From Nitrosomonas eutropha (GTDB taxonomy: Bacteria > Pseudomonadota > Gammaproteobacteria > Burkholderiales > Nitrosomonadaceae), in the NCBI RefSeq assembly GCF_900116685.1, contig NZ_FPBL01000001.1, forward strand, positions 124,001-188,000: a stretch of DNA of 64,000 bases, read 5' to 3'. Positions 17,107 to 25,938 of this stretch are shown piece by piece. Both the position numbers and the translations under genes were made by a program. Position 1 is the stretch's first letter; each line of letters opens with the position of its first letter. A model generated the notes under the pieces. It did no database searches. It was not told the origin of the DNA and was given only the letters and a program-made list of their open reading frames with translations.

Positions 17107-18819
17107 ATGTCTAATTTTATTCGCACTATCATAGTAATTGCTTATCTGGTGTGTGCCTCTGGCGGTACTTATGCATCCTTAAAATTACCCGAAACAATCC
17201 GAGTTGAACCCGCCGCACTCACATCCGAACCACCTTGCGATCCTAAAATTCCACCCGCCTGGCGTGATGCACAGGTTATTGACGGCGTGGAAATTGAAGC
17301 AGATCTGGGTTGCAGTCCGGACAACCCCACCTGGATTGCCGTCGCTGTCAAGGGAACCAACAACGTTTCCATGGATACGCTCATGCAAACGCACTTTTCT
17401 CCAGATGCCATCATCAAGACAGATGATCTGGATGGAGATGGTGATCCCGACCGTATCGTTATCAAGCTGGAGATCATGGAGTTAAATGGAAAATCACCCG
17501 ATTTTCCTGGCCAGGTTCCCACTTTTGATATTGCTCCTGGTGTACAACCCGGTGCCTGGGTTTTTGCCCCAAAGACCAGTGGTATGTCAACTGAAAACTT
17601 TGAAAGCGTACGGGCCAATCCGCTAATCAGATTGCCATCACCGGTCATCCGGGTTGAGCAGGGAGATATCGTACAAATCGTGCTGGAAAATACACATTAC
17701 TTTCCACACACCATCCATTTACACGGTGTGGATCACCCATTCCATCACGAGCTCAACGGTAACGATGGCGTATCTCAGACCAGTGAAATGGAGCTGATGC
17801 CTGGCGAACGTCGAATTTATCAATTCCAGGCTCGTCAACCGGGAACCATGTTCTATCACTGCCACATACAAACGCATACCCATTTATCGATGGGATTGGG
17901 AGGAATAATTATCGTTGAAGAAAACAAACCCAATAATTGGTTACAAACATTGAATATCGGTGGTGGCCATGTGCGACATCGGTCAGAAGCAATCAAGGAG
18001 CAAGGGTACGACCGGGAGTACGATCTGCATTACCACTCAATGGATAAAGAACTGGGTGACATTATCAAGCAATACAATGATCCGCGTCTGACTGCCCGTG
18101 ATATGAATCGGCGCTATGAGATCAATAACGCTACCGAAGATTACTTCACAATCAACGGATTATCATTTCCTTATTCGCTCAGAGAATCGCTTGTCATTGT
18201 TGAACCGAATGAAAAAATTAAATTACGTTTACTCAACAGTGGTAACGAATCCATTGCAATCCATCCACATGGCCATACTGCCAAGATTACACATTATGAC
18301 GGTATAGAACAAAATCCCCTGGCACAGATCAGGCGTGATGTGTTCGATATTGCCCCGGCACAGCGCCTGGATCTGGAGATAGAAACCATTGATGACGGCC
18401 TGCGTAACACTGGTGAAGGTGACTGGCTAATTCATGATCATCGCGAAAAAGGCATTACCACAAACGGCATGGCCGAAGGCGGCAGCATGAGTTCCATCGT
18501 ATATACCTCTTATCTTGGTGAAAATGGCTTGCCGAATACGAGTCACTTTGGTGTCAACCTCGATAATTTTTTTACCAAAGAGTATTGGGAAAGAAAGGTC
18601 CCTGTCTGGCAAAATCTGGATGAAGCTGCCACCTTTGGGGCAGCCGCAGGAAGAACAATCAATCTTGACGCTGCCACCCGTAACACTTTGCTCTATGCTT
18701 TAGGTGGTTTACTGGCTGGACTGTTCCTGTATACGATCTTTGCCGGACGCAGCCATATCAAACAATGTGCTGCAGCAGTAATTTCACGAATCAGAGGCGA
18801 AAAAGGGGGTAAAGAGTAA
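17107..18819 (+). CDS. Periplasmic membrane-anchored multicopper oxidase
   Basis: A 570-residue exported protein. The ATG at 17107 gives a proper signal peptide (MSNFIRTIIVIAYLVCASGG...) and has GAGAGAC upstream. The longer frame from 16999 would bury the signal. Copper motifs of the first cupredoxin unit are 'HTIHLHGVDHPFHH' and 'FYHCHIQTHTHLSMGL', supplying type 1 and type 2/3 ligands. The second unit has 'HPHGHTAKITH' and 'LIHDHRE', with no cysteine, so type 1 copper is only in the first. A C-terminal helix 'LLYALGGLLAGLFLYTIFAG' anchors it. Such enzymes oxidise substrates with O2 in the periplasm; the substrate here is unknown (copper, metal or an N-oxide are options). It overlaps the next gene by one base. 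Confidence 0.88.
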   Translation: MSNFIRTIIVIAYLVCASGGTYASLKLPETIRVEPAALTSEPPCDPKIPPAWRDAQVIDGVEIEADLGCSPDNPTWIAVAVKGTNNVSMDTLMQTHFSPDAIIKTDDLDGDGDPDRIVIKLEIMELNGKSPDFPGQVPTFDIAPGVQPGAWVFAPKTSGMSTENFESVRANPLIRLPSPVIRVEQGDIVQIVLENTHYFPHTIHLHGVDHPFHHELNGNDGVSQTSEMELMPGERRIYQFQARQPGTMFYHCHIQTHTHLSMGLGGIIIVEENKPNNWLQTLNIGGGHVRHRSEAIKEQGYDREYDLHYHSMDKELGDIIKQYNDPRLTARDMNRRYEINNATEDYFTINGLSFPYSLRESLVIVEPNEKIKLRLLNSGNESIAIHPHGHTAKITHYDGIEQNPLAQIRRDVFDIAPAQRLDLEIETIDDGLRNTGEGDWLIHDHREKGITTNGMAEGGSMSSIVYTSYLGENGLPNTSHFGVNLDNFFTKEYWERKVPVWQNLDEAATFGAAAGRTINLDAATRNTLLYALGGLLAGLFLYTIFAGRSHIKQCAAAVISRIRGEKGGKE

Positions 18820-19913
18820 TGAACGCAAGATTCAAGATCATTTTTCTGCTGGCTGCCGCTTTGCCATTCTGTTTCGATGCAGTGGCACAACAGCAGGCCA
18901 CATCTGATGAACACGATCAACATGCCCAGCACGAACAGCATAGCGGGCATGAGCAGAGTGAATCAAAGCAGGCAGAAGCCACGCAGTCCAAACATGATCA
19001 TAACGGACACGGCATAAATACAGGCAGCGAAGCGGTGGCTGAACATGAACACGCTCACAAAGAGCACAGCATTGACGCCGAATCGCATCAGGAAGAATCC
19101 GTTCACGATCATGTCCATGAGGATCACAGTATTGATGCTGAATCACACCAGCACTCGTCCGAGTCCGAGCATAGCGAGCATCTGGGCGGAGCAGCTGATC
19201 ACGGCGACATGCATCACCACCACCATGTGGATGATAGCCACATCATGGATCATGAAGGCACGATGATCATGGGCCAGAATCTTGACAAACTACCCAGTGG
19301 CTGTAAAAGCATCTCCGGAGAAGTAGAAATCACAGTTCGGGCGGGCAGAAAATACGCAGAAAGGTTTCCTGGAACCGTTTTTGCTTTTGATCAGCAACAG
19401 TGGCACGTCAAACCTTGCTCAAAGGTTACTTTTCATTTCACTAATGAAGACAATGTCCGTCATCAATTTATGATGCATGGCCTGCCTAAATATATATATC
19501 AATACGGCATGTTCCATCTGGAAGTGACAGGTCCCAAAACTGTCTCCGGCACAATTATCGTACCGGGATCGGATGATACTTTGCTGGTGCACTGCGATAT
19601 TGCACAGCACATGGAAAAAGGGATGAAAGCCCAGCTCGTAATTGGCAAGGGCGGCCAGGATATTCCCAGCATCCCCGGACTGACGCCTTACAACATCAAT
19701 GATATTTATGATGCTGAAGATCTGCCAAAAATAAGCGCAACCGAGAACAAAGAAGATAAAAGCAAAGTGGTAAGGGAAATTACCAAATCACTTGCCAAAA
19801 GTGATACACAAAACTACCTCATACTTCTGATCGGGGCACTAATAGGGTTATTCAGCATTCCACTGCTCAGGAAAATCATTTCCGGAAGAAAAACCAGTAA
19901 AAATGAGGAATAA
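18819..19913 (+). CDS. Histidine-rich cupredoxin-domain membrane protein
   Basis: A 364-residue protein. It has a signal peptide, about 120 residues extremely rich in His, Glu, Asp and Ser, a cupredoxin domain and a C-terminal membrane helix ('LILLIGALIGLFSIPLL'). The blue-copper ligands are visible in 'NVRHQFMMHGLP' and in 'VHCDIAQHMEKGM' (Cys, His, Met). The His-rich part contains a duplicated unit, 'KEHSIDAESHQEES' and 'EDHSIDAESHQHSS'. It is probably a periplasmic copper-binding electron carrier or copper buffer. Its start ATG overlaps the stop of the multicopper oxidase (TAATG), so the two are made together. A hairpin follows at 19930. Confidence 0.85.
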   Translation: MNARFKIIFLLAAALPFCFDAVAQQQATSDEHDQHAQHEQHSGHEQSESKQAEATQSKHDHNGHGINTGSEAVAEHEHAHKEHSIDAESHQEESVHDHVHEDHSIDAESHQHSSESEHSEHLGGAADHGDMHHHHHVDDSHIMDHEGTMIMGQNLDKLPSGCKSISGEVEITVRAGRKYAERFPGTVFAFDQQQWHVKPCSKVTFHFTNEDNVRHQFMMHGLPKYIYQYGMFHLEVTGPKTVSGTIIVPGSDDTLLVHCDIAQHMEKGMKAQLVIGKGGQDIPSIPGLTPYNINDIYDAEDLPKISATENKEDKSKVVREITKSLAKSDTQNYLILLIGALIGLFSIPLLRKIISGRKTSKNEE

Positions 19914-19929
19914 GTAAACAAATGTAAGC

Positions 19930-19958
19930 CATGTCCCCTCGCAAACCGTGGGGACATG
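19930..19958 (+). terminator. Hairpin after the cupredoxin gene, probable terminator
   Basis: The arms CATGTCCCC and GGGGACATG pair perfectly over 9 bp around an 11-nt loop, 16 bp after the stop codon. The following tract is only moderately T-rich (CCTCTTTCC), so termination strength is uncertain. Confidence 0.6.
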
Positions 19959-20251
19959 ACCTCTTTCCACTGTATACTTGCAACAGTGGGAATAACCCAT
20001 CCTGAACAGTCTTTCACCCCACGAATTTTTCAGGGTGCCAGCGTGAAATAAGCAAATCCACATCCGTTACATCAAACATCCCCGTTAACCAGTCTGGCAA
20101 CTACCCCATCCAACAGATCATCTCCCGTTGTCTCACGATCTTCTCCCGGTGCAGACGTCCACGCGCCACAACATAAATGCATAAATTTAAGGATGAAAAA
20201 ACCTGTCACTGCCATTTATCACAAAAATATTTTTAAATAAAAATAAATAAG

Positions 20252-20280
20252 TTGACACGAATCATTATCAAAGGTAAATT
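20252..20280 (+). promoter_or_regulatory. Probable sigma70 promoter of the sNOR operon with a Fur-like half site
   Basis: TTGACA at 20252-20257 and TAAATT at 20275-20280 are 17 bp apart, about 40 bp before the CuA subunit start. A long A/T tract (20222-20250) lies directly upstream, like an UP element. The spacer holds AATCATTATC, whose complement GATAATGATT matches half of a Fur box. An iron effect is therefore possible but unproven. Confidence 0.45.
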
Positions 20281-20319
20281 CGCGACCCGATTTTTAATAA
20301 ACGGAAGGGGAAATACAGA

Positions 20320-20844
20320 ATGATCTCAACAGTTTACGCCATTACACTCGTAGGGATAGGCTTGGTCATAGCAGTCTTTTATTTTGTGATAATTAATTCT
20401 AAAAAAACTGAAGCGGATTATCAATCCATTACAAAAAAATGGTACAGCGTGCGCAGCAAGTGGTTTATTTTTTTGCTGGCACTAGGAACCATCATCACCT
20501 TCGCCTCACTGAATCCATTTCCAATTCCTGATCAGCACAAGGAGTATTCAAGCAATGATTACCAGGTCGTTGCGGTAAATGGTCATCAATGGTACTGGAC
20601 AATGACACCTGCCACCGTGAAATCAGGCCAGCCGGTTGAATTTCAGGTATCTGCTGCGGACGTGAATCACGGGTTCGGTATCTATGACGAAAACTTGATA
20701 TTGGTTGCTCAGACCCAGGCTATGCCGGGCTACACCAACAAACTTATTCACACATTTGATAAACCTGGAAAATTCAAGATTCTTTGCCTGGAATATTGCG
20801 GTCTGGCGCATCATGCGATGATCACCGAATTAACGGTTGAATAA
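20320..20844 (+). CDS. norS: CuA subunit of sNOR / cytochrome oxidase subunit II-like
   Basis: A 174-residue protein with two N-terminal membrane helices and a periplasmic CuA domain. CuA ligands are present: 'VNHGFGIY' (His) and 'CLEYCGLAHHAM' (two Cys, His, Met). 'GHQWYWTM' is the aromatic electron-entry block of subunit II. It is short for a cytochrome oxidase subunit II, which fits the sNOR (coxB2) type described in Nitrosomonas. It passes electrons from a c-type cytochrome or cupredoxin to the catalytic subunit encoded next. The family usually reduces NO or O2. A ribosome binding site (GGAAGGGG) precedes the ATG. Confidence 0.88.
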   Translation: MISTVYAITLVGIGLVIAVFYFVIINSKKTEADYQSITKKWYSVRSKWFIFLLALGTIITFASLNPFPIPDQHKEYSSNDYQVVAVNGHQWYWTMTPATVKSGQPVEFQVSAADVNHGFGIYDENLILVAQTQAMPGYTNKLIHTFDKPGKFKILCLEYCGLAHHAMITELTVE

Positions 20845-20881
20845 ATAACCCGGCATTAACAATAACTTATTGGAGAATACA

Positions 20882-22360
20882 ATGAGTACAACAGAAGTAA
20901 GCAGCAAGATTGAGTATTCCGATTCAGAAGATCGGAATGCACTGATCGCCGTAAAGTCTCACCTGATAGCGGGGTTACTGGTATTTTTATTGATGATGCT
21001 CGCAGGACTGGCCATGCGGGCAGCACAAGGCACCTGGCTGGAAATTGGTGCTGATCTGTTTTATCAAATAATGACAGTGCATGGCGTAGGGGTTGTGGGG
21101 GCCGCAATGATAACCTCGACTGGGGTACAGTGGTATTTTCTGCGCCAATACGTAAAACTGAGCAACGGAGTTTTCTGGACAAATTTCTTTATTTTCCTGA
21201 CGGGTGTCGTGCTGATCCTTGGTTCTATTTTCGTAGGAAAGTATGGTGGTGCATGGACGTTTCTCTTTCCGTTACCCGCCATTTCAATGGGAGCCTGGTC
21301 CACGGGCGCTGCAGCTGTCTTTCAGCTGGGTTTGCTCGTTATCGGAGTGGGTTTCCTGATCCTCTATCTGGATTTCGGTCGCGCCATCCTGGCACGCTAT
21401 GGCAGTCTGTCACGTGCTCTGGGGCTTACCCAGCTTTTTGGTAAAGAACCGGTGGATTACAAGCACCCGGCAGCAGTTGTTGCCAGTACGATGGTGCTTA
21501 TTGTCAACTTCATGGGTATTGCCGCAGGTGCTGTAGTGCTGGTGATGGGTCTGATCAATCTGTTCTACCCTGAATTCAAACCGGATGCCCTGCTGATGAA
21601 GAACCTGATCTATTTCTTTGGTCACGTTGTCATCAATGCCACCATGTACGCATCAGTTATCGCGGTTTATGAGCTCCTACCACGCTATACCGGCCGTCCA
21701 TGGAAAACCAACAAACCATTCTATGCAGCCTGGTTCGCCATTGTATTCATGGTGATGGGGGTATATCCACACCATCTACTGATGGATTTCCCAATGCCAG
21801 CCTGGGGACTTATCGTCGCACAGGTACTCTCCTTTGGTAGCGGTATCCCGGTTTTAGTGGTTACCGGTTACGGTGCGTTAATGATCGTATATCGTTCAGG
21901 CATCAAATGGAGCACTTCTGCCAAGTTGCTGTTTCTATCAATGTTCGGCTGGGCTGCAGGCGTAATCCCGGCTATCCTGGATGCAATGGTTACCGTGAAT
22001 CGTACATTCCACAACACCCTGTGGGTGCCGGGCCATTTTCATTTCTACTTGTTGCTTGGATTACTTCCCATGCTCATCGGGTTTGCCTACTTTCTGGCAG
22101 GCGAAGGTGACAGCAAAGAACGACCTAAAGCAGTTGATAGCTTTGGATTCTATGCCTATCTGATCGGTGCATTCATGACATCCATGGTTTTCCTTGCCAG
22201 TGGCGCAAACAGTATCCCTCGTCGCTGGGCCGCTCATTTGCCGGAATGGATCGGCTTTGCTCAGGCAGGGACAATCGCCGCTTCACTGGTTGTGCTGGGA
22301 ATGTTGTTATTCATCATGCGCGCTTTAATTAGCCTGCCAGGTGCAAATAACCCCCGCTAA
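20882..22360 (+). CDS. norY: Catalytic heme-copper subunit of sNOR (subunit I-like)
   Basis: A 492-residue twelve-helix membrane protein. Heme and CuB histidines are visible in 'TVHGVGVVGA', 'FFGHVVINATMYASVIAVY', 'GVYPHHLLMD' and 'LWVPGHFHFYLLLG'. The usual oxidase 'HPEVY' element, with its cross-linked tyrosine, reads 'HVVIN' here; this is characteristic of the sNOR branch rather than a proton-pumping oxidase. The expected reaction is NO reduction to N2O, possibly with some O2 reduction. The ATG at 20882 has TTGGAG upstream; a TTG 12 bp earlier is not preferred. It follows the CuA subunit by 37 bp in one operon. Confidence 0.9.
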   Translation: MSTTEVSSKIEYSDSEDRNALIAVKSHLIAGLLVFLLMMLAGLAMRAAQGTWLEIGADLFYQIMTVHGVGVVGAAMITSTGVQWYFLRQYVKLSNGVFWTNFFIFLTGVVLILGSIFVGKYGGAWTFLFPLPAISMGAWSTGAAAVFQLGLLVIGVGFLILYLDFGRAILARYGSLSRALGLTQLFGKEPVDYKHPAAVVASTMVLIVNFMGIAAGAVVLVMGLINLFYPEFKPDALLMKNLIYFFGHVVINATMYASVIAVYELLPRYTGRPWKTNKPFYAAWFAIVFMVMGVYPHHLLMDFPMPAWGLIVAQVLSFGSGIPVLVVTGYGALMIVYRSGIKWSTSAKLLFLSMFGWAAGVIPAILDAMVTVNRTFHNTLWVPGHFHFYLLLGLLPMLIGFAYFLAGEGDSKERPKAVDSFGFYAYLIGAFMTSMVFLASGANSIPRRWAAHLPEWIGFAQAGTIAASLVVLGMLLFIMRALISLPGANNPR

Positions 22361-22456
22361 AACATAGATACCCCGGCAATTTTTCCAAATAGAAATGGAG
22401 AGTTGTCGGGGAATCTAATAGCAAGCACTCGATACACTGCACACAGGAAATAAGGG

Positions 22457-23086
22457 ATGAGAACTTTTCTGGCAACGTTTCTCGTAGTTATCGCAGGATC
22501 TCTTATTCTTTGGGTAAGTACCGACGAAGGGCGTGCTTTTACAGCAGAAGAGGCGCGTCGCCTTGAAATTCGTGAAACCCCCCGACCTGTACCAGACTGG
22601 CACCTGCAGAATCAGGATGCTGAAACTTTCAGGATCCAGGACTGGCACGGACATTTCATTGTAGTAGATTTTATCTACACAAGCTGCCCTGACGTATGCC
22701 TGATACTTAGCGGCAATCTTAAAACTCTACAGAAAGATTTCTCCACTGAAGAGAAATCAGACAAACTGCGCTTCCTCAGCATTAGTTTCGATCCTGAAAA
22801 GGATACTCCTCAGCGACTGAAAGAACATTTGAGTCATTTCTCTGCTGACTTCAGATATTGGATGGCTGCCCGGCCGATTAACCCTTCCCAGAAAAAAGCC
22901 ATCCTGGATTTCTTTAAAGTCATCGTAATCCCTGATGAATACGGCGGTTACACTCACTCCGCCGGCTACCATATCATTAATCCAGATGGAAAACTGGTCG
23001 CCATATTTGGGATTGAACAGACAGCTGAACTTCATACTTACCTGAATCAGGTTCTGAAGGAAAAAGAAAATGTATCCAAAAGCTAA
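22457..23086 (+). CDS. senC: SCO1/SenC family copper chaperone
   Basis: A 209-residue thioredoxin-fold protein held by an N-terminal membrane helix. The copper-binding motif 'YTSCPDVC' (C-x3-C) and the distal histidine in 'GGYTHSAGYHI' are present. Such proteins deliver copper to, or keep reduced, the CuA site of heme-copper oxidases, which suits its place right after the sNOR genes. It overlaps the following gene by 17 bp. Confidence 0.92.
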   Translation: MRTFLATFLVVIAGSLILWVSTDEGRAFTAEEARRLEIRETPRPVPDWHLQNQDAETFRIQDWHGHFIVVDFIYTSCPDVCLILSGNLKTLQKDFSTEEKSDKLRFLSISFDPEKDTPQRLKEHLSHFSADFRYWMAARPINPSQKKAILDFFKVIVIPDEYGGYTHSAGYHIINPDGKLVAIFGIEQTAELHTYLNQVLKEKENVSKS

Positions 23087-23639
23087 ACAGGCATGGTTGC
23101 TCCTGGCGGCACTAGTCATACTGGCTCTCCCTCCGATGCAGCGATTTCTGGAACAAAGCATGGTAATGCACATGCTTGTTCAGATTCCGGCACTGGTAAT
23201 CATAGGATGGATAACCGGTAAGATACTGCCTGAAAACTGGAAAGATAATATAGCCCCATGGAATCGATGGGGAATAACGGGCATAGCTCTCGCCATTATT
23301 ATCATGACCTACTGGATGTTGCCACGCGTACAGGATGCTGCTATATCCGAATGGCCTGTCGAACTGACAAAATTTATCACTGTACCGATAATGGGCATGG
23401 CATTGGGAATAAGTTGGCCTCAACTTAACCCTATTGCACAAGGTGTTTTAAAGCTGGAATTCTGGGCTACTTTCATGCGCTTGGGATGGCTGTATCTTGA
23501 CCTGCCCGATCGCCTCTGTGCAAATTATCTTTTGAGTGATCAGCGTGTCTTTGGACAACTATTGTTGCTGGCGGGAAGTATCTGGGCAGTCGCCTGGACA
23601 CTTAGAATCATGTTTGGAATAAGAATCGTCAACACCTGA
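23070..23639 (+). CDS. Small membrane protein of the sNOR operon
   Basis: A 189-residue protein with about five hydrophobic helices and no catalytic motif that I recognise. Histidine and methionine residues ('QSMVMHMLVQIP', 'VPIMGMALGI') lie in or near helices and could handle copper, but that is speculation. Its start lies inside the senC frame (17-bp overlap), so it is translationally coupled. A gene in this position after senC accompanies sNOR genes in Nitrosomonas, suggesting an assembly or accessory role. It is followed by a bidirectional terminator. Confidence 0.75.
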   Translation: MYPKAKQAWLLLAALVILALPPMQRFLEQSMVMHMLVQIPALVIIGWITGKILPENWKDNIAPWNRWGITGIALAIIIMTYWMLPRVQDAAISEWPVELTKFITVPIMGMALGISWPQLNPIAQGVLKLEFWATFMRLGWLYLDLPDRLCANYLLSDQRVFGQLLLLAGSIWAVAWTLRIMFGIRIVNT

Positions 23640-23680
23640 AGCCTGTAGTGATCTGCAGGAAGACGGATCACTCAGGCTTC
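23638..23680. terminator. Bidirectional terminator between convergent operons
   Basis: The arms GAAGCCTG/CAGGCTTC and GTGATC/GATCAC form a long hairpin with a small bulge. It lies exactly between the stop of the sNOR operon (23639) and the stop of the minus-strand nirC-like gene (23685), as expected for convergent units. Confidence 0.75.
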
Positions 23681-23684
23681 AGGT

Positions 23685-24602
23685 TCAGATACTATGTGTG
23701 CGGTACCATAAGGTTGAATTAAATATTACCGCCCCCAGAATATTGCCGATCGTTACGGGAATCTGATTCCACAGCCACCACTCAGAAATCGTCACATCAG
23801 CGCCTGACAGTATCCCAATCGGGAAGACAAACATATTCACCACCGCGTGCTCAAAACCAAGCGCAAAGAAGGTAGCAATCGGCAGCCAGATCAGCATGAC
23901 TTTACCTGGCACACTGCGCGATCCCTTGGCAAAAACTGGACCGAGACTGACCAGCCAGTTACACAGTATTCCCATACCAACAGCGGCGATCCAGCCATTC
24001 ATCCCATACCCTGCATACGAAACTTTTTTCTCTGCAAGATGGGCCAATGTAGTAAGAACCCCCGGTGGTTCTACTGCCCCTCCCTTGGTCAGCGAAAACC
24101 AGAGCAAACAGGCAAAGAAAATACCGCCGACCAGATTGGCTACAAACGTCCAGAACCAATTGCGCACCACGCTTCCCAATCCAATTCGCCCTGCAAACAG
24201 TGCCATGGGCATTACGGAGAAACTGCCAGTCGCCATCTCCAAACCCAGTATCGCCAACATGACATAGCCAACCGGAAAGAGCAGGCCTGCTGCTGCCGTC
24301 GGCCATCCCTGTGCAACCAGCAACGCACACAATGCCGCGCCATAGGCAAGAAACGGGGTGCATAAAAATCCCCGCGTCAGAATCTGTGTAACATTGAACT
24401 TGCTTTTCTTGACTGCATCTTCGACGAGATCATGTCCCATCTGTACAGGCAGGACACTATCAATAATTGCGGTCGGATCATTACTTGCCTTAACCGGGGT
24501 CGCGCTACTTGCATAACCGCCAGCCGACATGGTTTCCGCAACAATGCTCGACTGAATGACTCGTTCATGCGAAACGATCGAAGGTTGTTCAGATTCTTTC
24601 AT
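23685..24602 (-). CDS. nirC: Formate/nitrite transporter family channel
   Basis: A 305-residue protein of the FocA/NirC fold with six hydrophobic helices and a long polar N-terminal tail of about 60 residues. Typical blocks are 'LGLEMATGSFSVMPMALFAG', 'GMGILCNWLVSLGPVFA' and 'ALGFEHAVVNMFVFPIGI', the last with the pore-region His. These channels move nitrite or formate across the inner membrane. Nitrite is the likely ligand, given the ammonia-oxidiser context and convergence with the sNOR operon. The ATG at 24602 has AAAGAGAAT upstream; the longer frame to 24701 lacks support. Confidence 0.85.
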   Translation of the reverse strand: MKESEQPSIVSHERVIQSSIVAETMSAGGYASSATPVKASNDPTAIIDSVLPVQMGHDLVEDAVKKSKFNVTQILTRGFLCTPFLAYGAALCALLVAQGWPTAAAGLLFPVGYVMLAILGLEMATGSFSVMPMALFAGRIGLGSVVRNWFWTFVANLVGGIFFACLLWFSLTKGGAVEPPGVLTTLAHLAEKKVSYAGYGMNGWIAAVGMGILCNWLVSLGPVFAKGSRSVPGKVMLIWLPIATFFALGFEHAVVNMFVFPIGILSGADVTISEWWLWNQIPVTIGNILGAVIFNSTLWYRTHSI

Positions 24603-24852
24603 ATTCTCTTTAGGTAGACTGATTGAGGAAATTACAACAGTAATGCTGTGATTGTCTGCACAGCGGGCGAGGATTCTGTCATAACTTAAGGCAGTCAGCA
24701 AGAAAAATAGTGATGTATATTTAGCAGGTTACGGCTATCCTCAACGAGGATGAAGAGGACAATATTTTGCGTAATTGTTAGCGCAAACTACGCTAAAAAG
24801 TACCGGTATCTGCAGAACAAAAGCAGATCGGTTGGGTCAGTTTGGTGCGGGC

Positions 24853-25860
24853 TTATACATATCCCTCTGGATTGTTTTTCTGCCAGCGCCAGTGATCCCG
24901 GCACATCGCAGCCAGATCGCGTTGTGCACTCCACCCCAGAACTTTTTCAGCCAGCGCAGGATCGGCATAACAAGCTGCCACATCCCCTGCCCGTCTGGGT
25001 GATAGCTGATATGGAACAGGCTGGTCACTTGCATTCTCAAACGCCTTGACCACATCCAGCACGCTGTAACCGATGCCAGTGCCGAGATTGACTGCAAGAC
25101 ACTGCGGTGTGGTAAGGTGCCCCAGCGCACTGAGATGCCCCAACGCCAGATCCACCACATGAATGTAATCCCGCACGCCGGTTCCATCATACGTCGGGTA
25201 ATCACTTCCCCACACACTCAGATGTTCACGCCGCCCCACCGCAACTTGTGCGACGAAAGGCATCAGGTTATTGGGAATCCCTTGCGGATCCTCGCCAATC
25301 AGTCCGCTATCATGCGCACCAACAGGATTGAAATAACGCAGGATGGCAATACGAAATTGAGGATTGGCCTGATACACATCACGCAACATTTCTTCAATAA
25401 CAAGTTTGCTGCGGCCATAAGGATTGGTGGCAGATAACGGATGATCTTCCATCAGGGGTAAACGTTGTGGTTCACCATAAACGGTTGCTGAGGAACTGAA
25501 AACCAGTGTGTATACACCACAATTCTGCATTGCAGCCAGCAACCGGAGGGTACTGACAACGTTATTGTCATAATAATCAAGTGGCTTTTCTACCGACTCC
25601 CCTACAGCCTTGAGCCCGGCAAAGTGAATGACAGCCTCACAATGGTAATCTTTCAGAGCCTTTTCAATGGCCGCCTGATCTCGCACATCACCCCTGACTA
25701 CAGTAAGTTTCTTTCCGGTAATTTTTTCTACCCGGCACAACGCCTCCGGATGGCTGTTGCAAAAATTATCGAACACGATAACCTCATATCCGGCTGTCAG
25801 TAATTCGACACAAGTGTGTGAACCAATGTAACCAGCCCCTCCAGTAACAAGAACCTTCAT
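24853..25860 (-). CDS. galE: UDP-glucose 4-epimerase
   Basis: A 335-residue extended short-chain dehydrogenase. The NAD-binding 'TGGAGYIGSH' is at the N-terminus, the catalytic Ser in 'VFSSSATVYG' and the Tyr-x3-Lys in 'NPYGRSK'. It interconverts UDP-glucose and UDP-galactose for surface polysaccharides. It lies 78 bp downstream of rmlA on the same strand, so both probably serve exopolysaccharide or LPS sugar supply. The length is normal. Confidence 0.95.
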   Translation of the reverse strand: MKVLVTGGAGYIGSHTCVELLTAGYEVIVFDNFCNSHPEALCRVEKITGKKLTVVRGDVRDQAAIEKALKDYHCEAVIHFAGLKAVGESVEKPLDYYDNNVVSTLRLLAAMQNCGVYTLVFSSSATVYGEPQRLPLMEDHPLSATNPYGRSKLVIEEMLRDVYQANPQFRIAILRYFNPVGAHDSGLIGEDPQGIPNNLMPFVAQVAVGRREHLSVWGSDYPTYDGTGVRDYIHVVDLALGHLSALGHLTTPQCLAVNLGTGIGYSVLDVVKAFENASDQPVPYQLSPRRAGDVAACYADPALAEKVLGWSAQRDLAAMCRDHWRWQKNNPEGYV

Positions 25861-25938
25861 ATCAACACCTCATCAAATCTGAATAAATACCAGGTTAAGC
25901 AACCACCGCCGCTGCCGCGCAAGCAAAGCTTGCTTTCA

